Source of the DNA: Chlorobiota bacterium
GTDB lineage: Bacteria > Bacteroidota > Ignavibacteria > OLB7
NCBI GenBank assembly: GCA_016788565.1
Contig: JAEUSP010000069.1
Span: 18,649-82,648, forward strand
Length of the DNA: 64,000 nucleotides
Reading direction: 5' to 3'
A model generated the notes under the pieces. That model did no database searches, was not told where the DNA came from, and was given only the letters and a program-made list of their open reading frames with translations. How positions within the stretch are numbered: position 1 is the first letter of the stretch; every line of letters begins with the position of its first letter. Below are positions 54,866-63,798 of this stretch, piece after piece. The translations under genes were made by a program, and so were the position numbers.

Positions 54866-57442
54866 CTACTCTCCATTCCCCCGCACAAGCGTCATGGCTC
54901 CGCTGGTTTCGTGGCTGCCAATCGTTAATCGGTAGTAGTAGGTTCCGTTCGGCAAGGCGTTGCCGTTGTCGGCGGTTCCGTCCCAGCGGATGGAGTAGTT
55001 CCCCGCGCGAAGCCCTTCGTTCAGCAATCGCCGGACTGCAATGCCGCTTGCATCGAACAGCACAATCTGGGCGTTGCTTCCGGTGAGCGATGGCGGCACA
55101 ACAAAGCGGAGTGAGGTTGATGCTGTGAACGGATTGGGATGCACCGCCACTGCCAGTTGAGTTTTTGGGGCTGCGGGAATTGGAGCATCGCTGCTGCCAT
55201 CGTTGATAGCATACAACGATATCGGCTCGCCTGATCTTGACCCACCTTGCTTGTCGGCCAAATACAGGTTCACCAATGCGGGGCGGGTTGCGTCTGCCGA
55301 GTCGTGCATTCGGTTATTGCTCCATTCTTCATCGGTCAATCGCTTAAATCCGCCGGTGATCTGCTCGTAGTAACTCATCACCGGCCCGATGAAGGAGACC
55401 GGGGTTCCGTCGGAAAGTGTGCAGGTGGTGACGGCCATGTTCACCGGCCCGGTGGCAACGTGAACAACCCACCCTGTGGTGTTCCCATCCTTGTCGGTGG
55501 GGGCGGTGTGGATGTCGGCAATCACACGGTCATCGGCAAGTGCGTCGTCGGAACCGGCGTAGTACAGGCGGGTGTACCAGCCGGCCAGCACCGTGCCGCA
55601 CCCTTGTGGCACATCAAAGATCATCGTCTTCAGGAACATCTCCTCGCTTTCGCTTAACGGCTTGTGGGCCAGTTCCTTTGTGGCGATTGACTCCAGCGTA
55701 TCCATCACCGTTCCCATTGCATCGAAGTAGCGGAGCATCCGCGATTTCGCGCTGGTGTCGGCAATGGGCAAGGTGCGCAACTTCTTCAGTGCTACCTGGC
55801 TGAAGGTGCGTACCGAGCGGTAGAATGCGGGGATTGGCTCCACAAAACTTTTTGGATAGGTGCAGGTGATGCCACCGCTGTACGATTGCTTGGCGTACAG
55901 CAAGTTGTCGTGCCGAAGCTGCGCCCAGCTTGCAAGCTGAGTGTTCATTTTCTGCTGCCACCATGCTGCGGTCTGCATGAATTTTGGGAAGCCGGAGCGA
56001 TCCTTTGGCGGGTTCAGTGTGCGGATTGCTCCCAGCCAACTGTTGTACAATGAGCTGCCCCAGAAATCATCTTCGTAGGAATCCACAAGGTAGCGAAGCG
56101 CGGCAAGATTGGGGGCATACTGGTACTCCTTCATCTCGGCATCCAGAAATTGGGCGGCGGCGTTGTTTCCCAGCGCGAACAGGACATCCAGACTGCTTGG
56201 CAGCATTCGGCGCATTTTTTCGCCGTTGAAGATGATTTTATCATACACTACGTTTCCGGTGATGTAGCTATCAATCACAAACCGCTGGCCAAGCAACAGA
56301 AACGCGGTGGCTGGCTGAAGCTGGTCGGCACTGTACGGGTTCGACATCAAGATTTGCGAGTTGATCCGTTGCCCGGCAAAAGGCTTTGTGAGAAGCGTTG
56401 TCTGGAAGTCTTTCCACACGGCGGCATCTTGCAGCTCGGCGGCGTTCTTCAGCCCTTTTTCCTGCATCAAGTCCTGCACGTTCGGCAGCGTCACGTTGTC
56501 CGATTCGCCAACCAGTGCGCGTATGGTTCCATCAATTTCTTCCAGCATCGGAAGCGCGTTTGCGGTGCGGGTCATCTGGGCAATCAGCGCGGCATCAATG
56601 GTTTGGCGTTGGATGTCGGCATCGCTGACGTTCAGCCCATCGGACTTCGGCGCGGCAAGCCAAATTTCGGTGCGGCCCAGCCAGATCATGGCTTGGAAAT
56701 ACTGCGTGAGTTCTTCCGATTCGGTGTAGTGGCCGCGCGGGGTAAACTGGCTGAAGTCAATAAGCCGTGCGGTTTCGGCAAACAGCCTGTAGCTTCCGGG
56801 TTGCTCACCTTTCACCATCTGCAGAAGGTCCTTTACCGGAACCATGTTCTCGGCAAACAGCGGCGAAGTGGATTCCCCCAGCAGTTGGCGGGGGATGGTC
56901 AGATAGAGGTCCACATCTTGCAGGCTGCGGAGCATCATCGGCTGGCCAGCATACTCCTTTTTTAGCGGGGTAATTTCTGCGTGAAGGCGTTCCAGCAGTT
57001 GCTTCAATCGGGGGATCAGGGTTGTGCGTTCAATATCTTTCAGCACGGCATCGTACGACATGTGCAGCGCGTGCAGCACGGCATCGGTGCTGACAAACAC
57101 GGGAAGGTCACGGGTGTAAACATGCAGCAGCGCGCTGCCGAACGAGGGATAGCTCAACCGCTCGGTGACCATAAACCCGTGCTTTTCAACCAGCGATTTC
57201 TCATGCTCGGTCAGCCCAAATTGCTGGCTGATGCTGTCGCCGTACAACGCTGTTGCAAGGCTGACGCGGGCGGTATTGTAGAACGGATCGGTGGGATGAC
57301 TGGCCTGCAACCCCTGCGAGGTTATCGTCTTCGATTCTTGCAGGAATCGGCGGTAGGCATCAAGATCGAACTGCTGGGCATTGGCTGCCACCCAGCCGAC
57401 ACAGAACACCAGCAGCGGCAGAACGAACGGTTTGCTTTGCAT
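54866..57442 (-). CDS. DUF3160 protein with C-terminal sorting domain
   Basis: 858 residues from ATG 57442 (MQSKPFVLPLLVF), giving a signal peptide to about residue 22. Most of the protein (about 60-770) is DUF3160, a helical family of unknown function, with segments such as DLPVFVSTDAVLHALHMSYD. The last 85 residues form a FlgD-like/T9SS sorting domain (VHPNPFTASTSLRF start, TYYYRLTIG end). Thus it is likely a surface or secreted protein. No enzymatic motif is clear. It is a single-gene unit. Confidence 0.88.
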   Translation of the reverse strand: MQSKPFVLPLLVFCVGWVAANAQQFDLDAYRRFLQESKTITSQGLQASHPTDPFYNTARVSLATALYGDSISQQFGLTEHEKSLVEKHGFMVTERLSYPSFGSALLHVYTRDLPVFVSTDAVLHALHMSYDAVLKDIERTTLIPRLKQLLERLHAEITPLKKEYAGQPMMLRSLQDVDLYLTIPRQLLGESTSPLFAENMVPVKDLLQMVKGEQPGSYRLFAETARLIDFSQFTPRGHYTESEELTQYFQAMIWLGRTEIWLAAPKSDGLNVSDADIQRQTIDAALIAQMTRTANALPMLEEIDGTIRALVGESDNVTLPNVQDLMQEKGLKNAAELQDAAVWKDFQTTLLTKPFAGQRINSQILMSNPYSADQLQPATAFLLLGQRFVIDSYITGNVVYDKIIFNGEKMRRMLPSSLDVLFALGNNAAAQFLDAEMKEYQYAPNLAALRYLVDSYEDDFWGSSLYNSWLGAIRTLNPPKDRSGFPKFMQTAAWWQQKMNTQLASWAQLRHDNLLYAKQSYSGGITCTYPKSFVEPIPAFYRSVRTFSQVALKKLRTLPIADTSAKSRMLRYFDAMGTVMDTLESIATKELAHKPLSESEEMFLKTMIFDVPQGCGTVLAGWYTRLYYAGSDDALADDRVIADIHTAPTDKDGNTTGWVVHVATGPVNMAVTTCTLSDGTPVSFIGPVMSYYEQITGGFKRLTDEEWSNNRMHDSADATRPALVNLYLADKQGGSRSGEPISLYAINDGSSDAPIPAAPKTQLAVAVHPNPFTASTSLRFVVPPSLTGSNAQIVLFDASGIAVRRLLNEGLRAGNYSIRWDGTADNGNALPNGTYYYRLTIGSHETSGAMTLVRGNGE

Positions 57443-57790
57443 ACGGGGAACTCCGTTATGATTTATTTGAGTGAGGGCGCAGACAAAAAACTTCGGTTGT
57501 ATGTTGGGGCGTTCTGTTATCGAAAATTGCTGGGTAGGAAGATTCAGTAACAAAATAGCGTTACCGCTGTTATCTTCTCCGGCTTATCTTCGGTTTCCAT
57601 TCGCAGTACCCTTCTTCAATTTGATTCGCAGAAAAAGTTTTCTGCGGGCAATCCCAAGACACGCGGCCAACAGGGCGTAACGCCCTGCGTGGTGCCGCCA
57701 TTCGGCTTGTGCAATCAGGCCAACGTGTGCGTGACACAGAAACAACAGTTCCGTTCCAAAAACCATAATTCAAAAGAGGGAGCAACTCTA
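57443..57790. other. Upstream region of two divergent secreted-protein genes
   Basis: 348-bp gap between the divergent DUF3160 and BNR-like genes. It includes a repeat at 57671-57712 (CAGGGCGTAACGCCCTG and a GCCGCCATTCGGC hairpin) related to the hairpins at 18-65. A GAGGGA ribosome-binding site precedes ATG 57791. No other gene was found. Confidence 0.4.
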
Positions 57791-59752
57791 ATGAAGCAAA
57801 CGCTATTCCTTGCAGCCTGCGCAACGCTGCTTGCTGGCGCGCCAGTGGCGGCCCAGCAGATCGCGCCGACCGATGCCAAGCACGTGTATGTTCCGACGAC
57901 ACGGGAGGCATTACGTGTATCTAACCTGTTTACTGATCCTTCGCCGCTTAATCCGAATCGCCCAATCCAAGCAGCGGTGCAGGGCGCGCCGCTGAATTTG
58001 CGTGGCGGCGCAAAGCCGACGGGGCTTCAGGGCTACTACGACTACCAATCAAACGGCATGAGCCCACACTGGATGGCTGTTGCTGATAACGATCCGCAGA
58101 AACTGCATGTGACCTATATGCTAGCAACGGACAACTTTGACTCCACAGCAATCTCCGCTTCACGTCGCGTAGGGTACTCCTACTCCGGCGATGGTGGGGC
58201 CACATGGAGCACGAACCCCGACATTGGTGGAATGCGGCTCGGCTTCCCGTACATCGAACTTTCTGTAGATAACGAGCCGTTCATTGCTGCCCACGGTGAT
58301 CTTACCACTGGTGTCGCCGATGGATCAGGCCCGCGCACGCTGCTGTACGCTGCCGAATCTGGCAAAACGGAGTTCTCACGCATTGCAAAATTTCCACGCC
58401 GTACCAGCAGCCTTCGTGATGGCGATGGCGGGGCGGGGGTGATCTGGCCAGCGTTCGAATTCAGCCCGCAAGCGGGGGGGGCCGAGGCAGTTTGTGTTGC
58501 ATCGCTAAGCCCACGCCAGGGGCAGAATCCAGCACCGCTTCAATTCAGCATTGTGAGCATCGGTGCCGATGTTGACAGTTGGATTGACTTCAACGATAGC
58601 ACCGTCTGCGCCACAAGCGGCGGAAGCTACGTCTTAGCTTCGGGCGGGGGAAAAATTGGGTTGGCCTACTACCTAACCATTGATAACAACGGCGCAAACG
58701 AAGGGCGCATCATCTTCAGCGAAAGCAGCGATGGTGGAAATTCTTGGAGCGACCCAGTCGCGATTTTCGGTGGAAGCATCAACACCCAGTTCAATCTTGA
58801 AGGAGATGAAGACACCATAACCGCAGGCAACCAACTCGATATCGCCTATGTTGGCGAGACAGCCCATGTTGTTTTTACCGGAAGCCTGAACAACCTCTAT
58901 CGTTTCCAAAGCGTGTGGCACTGGGCCAATGATGGAACCGGAGCACGGCAAGCAGCGGGTGCTGATTTTGCAAACCTTCGTGGTGTCTATACAATACCTC
59001 GAATTAAAGCTCAACCAGGTTTTTCTGGTATCTCCTATCCGACAATCGCTGCAAATAAAGATGGCCACGTCTTTATTGCATATATGGCAAGTGGTCAAGT
59101 TGTGGATGATTCGGTGCGTGAAAACATCGTGAGTGCCGATGGGTTCCTCTACTATCGTGTTTGGGGTGTTGGTTCGCCAGATGGAGGAAAGACTTGGGGG
59201 GATAGCTATGTTTTGCAAGACTGGGCCGACATTGATGGCGGCAACACCGACAGTGCCAGCATTGAGTACCCATCAGCTGCCGAAGAGCTGCGCAAGGTCG
59301 GAGATAACTATGAGCATCTGATGACGTTCCAAGCTCGCCGTGATCCGGGCATGTATGCGTTTATTAGCGATGGCTCCGATCGTGGCCCCGGCAGCGAGTG
59401 CTTCCAGTACTTCCAGCGCTCGATGCTCACGGAAGCGAATTTCTTGGAAATCCCAAGCTCGGTGAACGACCGTCTTGTGGTTACCAACCGCATGGCCATC
59501 AACAGTGCCTTCCCCAATCCAGCAAACAACTCCCTGACGGTCAACTACACGTTGGTTGGTGGTGGCGAGGTTTCGCTGAAACTCTACAACGCGCTGGGTG
59601 ATGCCGTGCTGGCTCCGGTGAATGCCGAGCGTGGCTACAACGGCGAGCACTCACGCACGCTGGACCTAAGCGGATTGCCCGCCGGCCCATACCGAATCGT
59701 CCTGAGCCAAAACGGCCAAAACGTTTCGATGCCGCTGAACGTGGTGCGGTAA
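57791..59752 (+). CDS. Secreted BNR/sialidase-like repeat protein with T9SS sorting domain
   Basis: 653 residues from ATG 57791 with GAGGGA 9 bp upstream. Signal peptide to about residue 22 (LAGAPVAAQ). Repeats carrying S-x-D-G-G-x-T-W-type Asp boxes (SGDGGATWST, SSDGGNSWSD, SPDGGKTWGD) mark a beta-propeller like sialidases, but no catalytic residues can be assigned. The last 80 residues (AFPNPANNSLTVNY ... LPAGPYRIVLS) are a T9SS type A-like sorting domain. Role is probably binding or hydrolysis at the cell surface. Confidence 0.88.
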   Translation: MKQTLFLAACATLLAGAPVAAQQIAPTDAKHVYVPTTREALRVSNLFTDPSPLNPNRPIQAAVQGAPLNLRGGAKPTGLQGYYDYQSNGMSPHWMAVADNDPQKLHVTYMLATDNFDSTAISASRRVGYSYSGDGGATWSTNPDIGGMRLGFPYIELSVDNEPFIAAHGDLTTGVADGSGPRTLLYAAESGKTEFSRIAKFPRRTSSLRDGDGGAGVIWPAFEFSPQAGGAEAVCVASLSPRQGQNPAPLQFSIVSIGADVDSWIDFNDSTVCATSGGSYVLASGGGKIGLAYYLTIDNNGANEGRIIFSESSDGGNSWSDPVAIFGGSINTQFNLEGDEDTITAGNQLDIAYVGETAHVVFTGSLNNLYRFQSVWHWANDGTGARQAAGADFANLRGVYTIPRIKAQPGFSGISYPTIAANKDGHVFIAYMASGQVVDDSVRENIVSADGFLYYRVWGVGSPDGGKTWGDSYVLQDWADIDGGNTDSASIEYPSAAEELRKVGDNYEHLMTFQARRDPGMYAFISDGSDRGPGSECFQYFQRSMLTEANFLEIPSSVNDRLVVTNRMAINSAFPNPANNSLTVNYTLVGGGEVSLKLYNALGDAVLAPVNAERGYNGEHSRTLDLSGLPAGPYRIVLSQNGQNVSMPLNVVR

Positions 59753-59775
59753 ACAGAACGACCGTTCACTTTTTG

Positions 59776-59813
59776 TGCGGAGACAACCCACCGGTTGCCT
59801 CCGCATTTTTTTT
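59776..59813 (+). terminator. Rho-independent terminator after BNR-like gene
   Basis: TGCGGAG-A-CAACC pairs with GGTTG-C-CTCCGCA around a short loop and is followed by eight T's. It ends the BNR-like gene transcript 23 bp after its stop codon. Confidence 0.9.
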
Positions 59814-59875
59814 AGGGGATGGAGTAGTCGAATGCCGAATAGAAGAGTGAGGAATGCTGGAGTTTTCACCGAACG

Positions 59876-60022
59876 CAGCCCTCCGCTCATGCTGAAGCTC
59901 CATCGAAGTATGAGCGTGAGCCGCCGCTGCCTGCCCTCACCCCCCGAAGCGAAGAGTGAAGAGTGAGATGGGAAGAGTGAGATGGAGCCAAAGTCAAGAA
60001 CTCACCACTGACTACTGACGAC
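59876..60022. repeat. Palindrome fragment and heptamer arrays
   Basis: 59876-59925 is a copy of the first palindrome of the long dispersed repeat (CCGCTCATGCTGAAG...GAAGTATGAG). At 59950-59990, GAAGAGT/GAGATGG units alternate, then CTGACTA-type units at 60003-60022. These fill the space before the DUF4249 stop. Confidence 0.65.
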
Positions 60023-60041
60023 TACCCCCCGCCTCTTCCCC

Positions 60042-60953
60042 TCACTTCCTCCACTCCACCTCCGTCTCCGATCTCCCGATAAACAGCCCGATCCCATCCC
60101 CCTCAATGTTCCAGTTGACGGTGCGCTGGCCGCCGCCAAACAGGTCGTCGCTATCGCCGAAGTAGTAGGTGCGGAAGTAGTCGTAGTATGGCTCGTCCCA
60201 CGCAAGCAGGGTCACGGTTCCGGCAAAGATGTTGCGGCTGCCGAATGTCAAAAATGAATCGAAGGTTTTGGCAACCACCTGGCCGCTGGTGGTGGTGTCG
60301 CGCCAGTTCCATAAGTCATACACGTAGTCATGCAGCGTATGGTAGGGGATGTCGTTCACGGTGTCGGTAAGGTCGTAGGTGATGGAGTATGCGGCCCCTT
60401 TCTGCGGGCGGACGTAGGCCCAGATTTCAAGCGTGGCAATGTCCATCTGCGAATTCTCCCCCTCCACCATCACCACCGAATCCAGAGCCGGCGGAAGCGG
60501 GATGCTTGTGCTGGCATGAATCGCCAACCCTTTCCACGTTCCTCGCAGGGTGTAGCGTTCGCCTGCTTCGGGAATCAATCCTTCGGCATTGTAGAACCCC
60601 CGCCCGATGTGGCGCAGCGGATAGCTCTTCCCCCCGCTTTCAATGGCCGCAACAACATCGGTCAGCTCGCCATCGGCAGGCTGGTACAGGGTGTTCAGCG
60701 GAAGCGTGCGGCTGAAGCGGATGCTGTCGGCTGGCTTCCCTGCGGTGATGACCCCATACACCACCATCCGCTCAACATACGGGATGTCGTCCGGCGCAAC
60801 CGTGTCCTCGCACGCGGTGAAAACAAAGCCGCCAAGCAGCGCGATCAACGCCAACATCACTCTGTTGGCTGGCATGAAATTTTGTTGCTCTGTCAGTTGT
60901 TCTGTCAGTTGTGCTGTCAGTTGTGCTGTCAGTTGTTCTGATTGTGTGGTCAT
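60042..60953 (-). CDS. DUF4249-type lipoprotein with repetitive N-terminus
   Basis: 303 residues from ATG 60953, which has a GGAG site 10 bp upstream. A later ATG (60875) would give a standard lipoprotein signal (MLALIALLGGFVFTAC) but has no ribosome-binding site. Residues 7-22 are four QLT-A/E repeats encoded by 12-bp units. The rest is DUF4249, a family in Bacteroidetes usually paired with TonB-dependent receptors. It starts 18 bp after the stop of such a receptor, so the two are co-transcribed. DUF4249 proteins probably bind substrate at the outer membrane. Confidence 0.85.
   Translation of the reverse strand: MTTQSEQLTAQLTAQLTEQLTEQQNFMPANRVMLALIALLGGFVFTACEDTVAPDDIPYVERMVVYGVITAGKPADSIRFSRTLPLNTLYQPADGELTDVVAAIESGGKSYPLRHIGRGFYNAEGLIPEAGERYTLRGTWKGLAIHASTSIPLPPALDSVVMVEGENSQMDIATLEIWAYVRPQKGAAYSITYDLTDTVNDIPYHTLHDYVYDLWNWRDTTTSGQVVAKTFDSFLTFGSRNIFAGTVTLLAWDEPYYDYFRTYYFGDSDDLFGGGQRTVNWNIEGDGIGLFIGRSETEVEWRK
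60889..60936 (-). repeat. Four in-frame 12-bp tandem repeats
   Basis: The + strand reads TCTGTCAGTTGT twice and GCTGTCAGTTGT twice with no other change, at 60889-60936. It lies in the 5' coding region of the DUF4249 gene and encodes QLTA/QLTE. As 12 bp is a multiple of three, copy-number changes would lengthen or shorten the protein without a frameshift. Confidence 0.85.
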
Positions 60954-60971
60954 GGCCTGCTGGCTCCTTGC

Positions 60972-63383
60972 TTAAAATTTAAAACTGAGGCCCACCGTTG
61001 GGATGATTGGGAAAAGCGTGGTCCGCTTGATTTTCACCCGCACACTCTCCTTCCCCGTGGCAGGGTCGTAGTCATATTCACGGTCAACGTACTGGGAGAA
61101 AACGTTCCGCCGGTTGTAGGCGTTATAGACGTTCAGCGACAAGGTGAACGGCAGGTTGAACCACGAAAACTTGTGCGAGAAATTCAGATCCAACTTGTGG
61201 AATGCCGGGATGCGATAGCCGTTCCGCTCGCTGTAATCGGACTGTGTGAACTGGAAGTTGTTCGGATCGCTCGATGCCTGAAGCAGATACTGCCCGGTTG
61301 GCATTGTCACCGCTTGCCCGGTTCCGTACACCCACGTTGCTCCAAGCTCCCACGACTGGCCCAAGCGGTAGGTCAGCACCACCGAGACATCGTGCCGGCG
61401 GTCGTGCCGGGGGTAGAAAGTGCGCCCACGGTTCAGTTCCGGGAAGGTGCGTTTGGTCCAGGCCAGCGTGTAGCCAATCCACCCCGTGAACGCCCCAAGC
61501 TGCTTGTTCAAAAACAGCTCCACCCCGTACGCCTCGCCCGTGCCAACGGTGAAAGAACTCTCCAACGGAACATCCAACGAGAAGGAGGCGGTGTCGCGGT
61601 ATTCCAACAAGTTTTCCATCTTCTTGTAGTAGCCCTCCACCGTCAGCAGATACTCACGTTCCAGCAATGTTGTCTCAATCCCCGCGCTAATCTGCATTGC
61701 CTGGGCTGGCTTGATTGTGGCGGTCGAGGGGAACCAAATGTCGGTTGGAAGGGTGATGTCGTTGCGGGAAATCAAATGGAGGAATTGGTTCCCCATCGAG
61801 AACGCCCCCTTTGCTGTTAGCTCGTCGGTCAAGGCGTATGCCAGCGATGCACGCGGCTCCAACCGGAAGTATTTCCCGCTGTTGAAGTAGTACAGCCGCG
61901 CACCAATGTTGGCGTTCAATCGTGGGGTGATTCGCCATTCATCTTGGGCGTAGAAGGCAGCATCCAGAGCGTTGATGATGGTGGGGTTGCGGTCAATTTT
62001 TGCGAAGTCGCCAAGCTCGGCCGTGGCATCGGCGCGGAAGCGATGCTCGGTTACTTCCACCCCCGTTTTCACGATGTGATCTTCCCCCGCAAACCACTGC
62101 CCTTCGGCCCGCAACATCAAATCGCGCACACCACTTAGCGACTTGAACGCATCGGCCTGCACCGAACTGCTGTTCCGCTCCTCGATCACCGATGAGAACT
62201 GGTAGTTGGTGTAGATTGCCGAGAAGTTGGTGAAGAAGGTGGGGGAAACGATATGCGCCCAACGGAGGTTCGCCGTGGCGTTCCCCCAAGTAACATCGAA
62301 CAAGTCCTCCTCGCTGGGTGGGCTTCCAACAACATCGTTCCCAAAATATCCGCTCAGATACAGGTGGTCCGATTCCGACAACCGCCAATTTACTTTGCCG
62401 TTCAGATCGTAGAAGTAGTAGCCGGGCACCTCGTCGGCATTGGGCAATGCCAGCAACATCACATCCCAGTAGAACCGGCGACCCGAAACCATGAAGGTGA
62501 GGTCCTGGCCGATTGGCCCTTCCACCGTCAGGCGCGAGTTCAGCAAACTGATGCCGCCGCTGCCGCTGATTTTCTCCTTGGTCCCTTCCCGCATCGTCAA
62601 ATCCACCACGCTGGATAGCCGCCCGCCGTACTCCGCCGGGAATCCCCCTTTTATCACCTTGATGTCGCGCACGGCATCGGAATTGAAGGTGCTGAGAAAG
62701 CCGCCAAGGTGGCTTGGATTATAGACGATTACTCCATCCAACAAAATCAAATTCTGGTCCGGCGAACCGCCCCGCACGTACAGGCCACTGCTGATCTCAC
62801 TCCCCGATTTAATGCCCGGAAGCAGTTGCAGCATCCGCATGATGTCAGGCTCGCCCCCCAACGATGGAAGCTGCTGCGACAGCCCCGGATCCAGCGTGAC
62901 GGTTCCGATTGCAGCTTCGCCAACGGAGTTCCGTTTCTCCGTCACCACAATCTCGCGGCTGCTGACATCTTTTGGCTGCAAGCAAATATCAATGCGGATG
63001 TCGGTGGCGGTGGCCGTCAGTTTCAGTTGGCAAGATTGGTTGGTGTCGGGCTGGTCGCCGATGGTGGGGGAATCGTTCTCGGGGATCACCAGCGCGTGGT
63101 TGCGCGGCTGCGACCCGATGCTACGGGCGGTTAGGCGATACCGCCCCGGCGTGACGTTGGGGATGGAGTAAAAACCGAAGCGGTTAGAAATCCCGCCACG
63201 CACCGGGCGGGTGGAATCCCCTTCGCGGAACAGCGCGATGGTGGCCCCGGTAATCGCCTCGCCGCTCCCCCCTTCGGTCACGGAACCGGAGATTGTTCTG
63301 GCAGATTGAGCATGGAGCAAAAAAGGGAAAAGGGCCAGCAACAGCAGCATGGCCCCAGCTATTCGGACGGTTGAAAAAGGCAT
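60972..63383 (-). CDS. TonB-dependent receptor (DUF4249 partner)
   Basis: 803 residues from ATG 63383 (MPFSTVRIAGAMLLLL), giving a signal peptide to about residue 24. A carboxypeptidase regulatory domain follows (ISGSVTEGGSGEAITGATI), then the plug (about 150-270; VRGGSPDQNLILLDGVIVYNP) and a barrel ending in the aromatic VGLSFKF. In Bacteroidetes this receptor type occurs with a DUF4249 lipoprotein, as here, 18 bp downstream. The imported ligand is not known. Confidence 0.93.
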   Translation of the reverse strand: MPFSTVRIAGAMLLLLALFPFLLHAQSARTISGSVTEGGSGEAITGATIALFREGDSTRPVRGGISNRFGFYSIPNVTPGRYRLTARSIGSQPRNHALVIPENDSPTIGDQPDTNQSCQLKLTATATDIRIDICLQPKDVSSREIVVTEKRNSVGEAAIGTVTLDPGLSQQLPSLGGEPDIMRMLQLLPGIKSGSEISSGLYVRGGSPDQNLILLDGVIVYNPSHLGGFLSTFNSDAVRDIKVIKGGFPAEYGGRLSSVVDLTMREGTKEKISGSGGISLLNSRLTVEGPIGQDLTFMVSGRRFYWDVMLLALPNADEVPGYYFYDLNGKVNWRLSESDHLYLSGYFGNDVVGSPPSEEDLFDVTWGNATANLRWAHIVSPTFFTNFSAIYTNYQFSSVIEERNSSSVQADAFKSLSGVRDLMLRAEGQWFAGEDHIVKTGVEVTEHRFRADATAELGDFAKIDRNPTIINALDAAFYAQDEWRITPRLNANIGARLYYFNSGKYFRLEPRASLAYALTDELTAKGAFSMGNQFLHLISRNDITLPTDIWFPSTATIKPAQAMQISAGIETTLLEREYLLTVEGYYKKMENLLEYRDTASFSLDVPLESSFTVGTGEAYGVELFLNKQLGAFTGWIGYTLAWTKRTFPELNRGRTFYPRHDRRHDVSVVLTYRLGQSWELGATWVYGTGQAVTMPTGQYLLQASSDPNNFQFTQSDYSERNGYRIPAFHKLDLNFSHKFSWFNLPFTLSLNVYNAYNRRNVFSQYVDREYDYDPATGKESVRVKIKRTTLFPIIPTVGLSFKF

Positions 63384-63469
63384 AAAAAAATTGTTGAAGA
63401 AGGTGTGTTGGCCCAGAACTACAACGAAGAGCAGGGAATAGTTACACCAGCCAGAAATCTGTGGGGGAA

Positions 63470-63780
63470 GGGAAGAGTGAAAAGTGAAGAGTGAAGAGTG
63501 AAATGGAGCCGACCACACCGCGAACGCAGCCCTCCGCTCATGCTGAGCTCCGTCGAAGTATGAGTGGAGCCACCGAACGGCGCGGCTCTCTCTTCTTCGT
63601 CATCGCCCCGACGGGTCGGGGTCTTCGACAAGGAGCGATTAGCGACGTGGCGATCTCGCGGCTGGCTGTGTGTCCGATGACTTCCCAGAAATCCGCGAGA
63701 TGGGCTTGCGCCGCTGCTTCGCGGTGCTTCGTCGAAGACTCCTCGCGATGACGGGGCGATGACAGGGCGATGACGGGGCG
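63470..63780. repeat. Heptamers and long dispersed repeat, copy 2
   Basis: GAAGAGT/GAAAAGT heptamers at 63470-63505 are followed by the second copy of the long repeat (63530-63780). It matches copy 1 (116-360) through the CGCTCAT palindrome, the CCCCGACGGGTCGGGG hairpin, the GGAGCGATTAGCGACGTGG segment and the CTCCTCGCGATGAC end. The middle differs by rearrangement (the CGCTGCTTCGCGG segment is inverted). No gene in this gap could be supported. Confidence 0.7.
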
Positions 63781-63798
63781 TTGGTTTGCCAAGCGACG

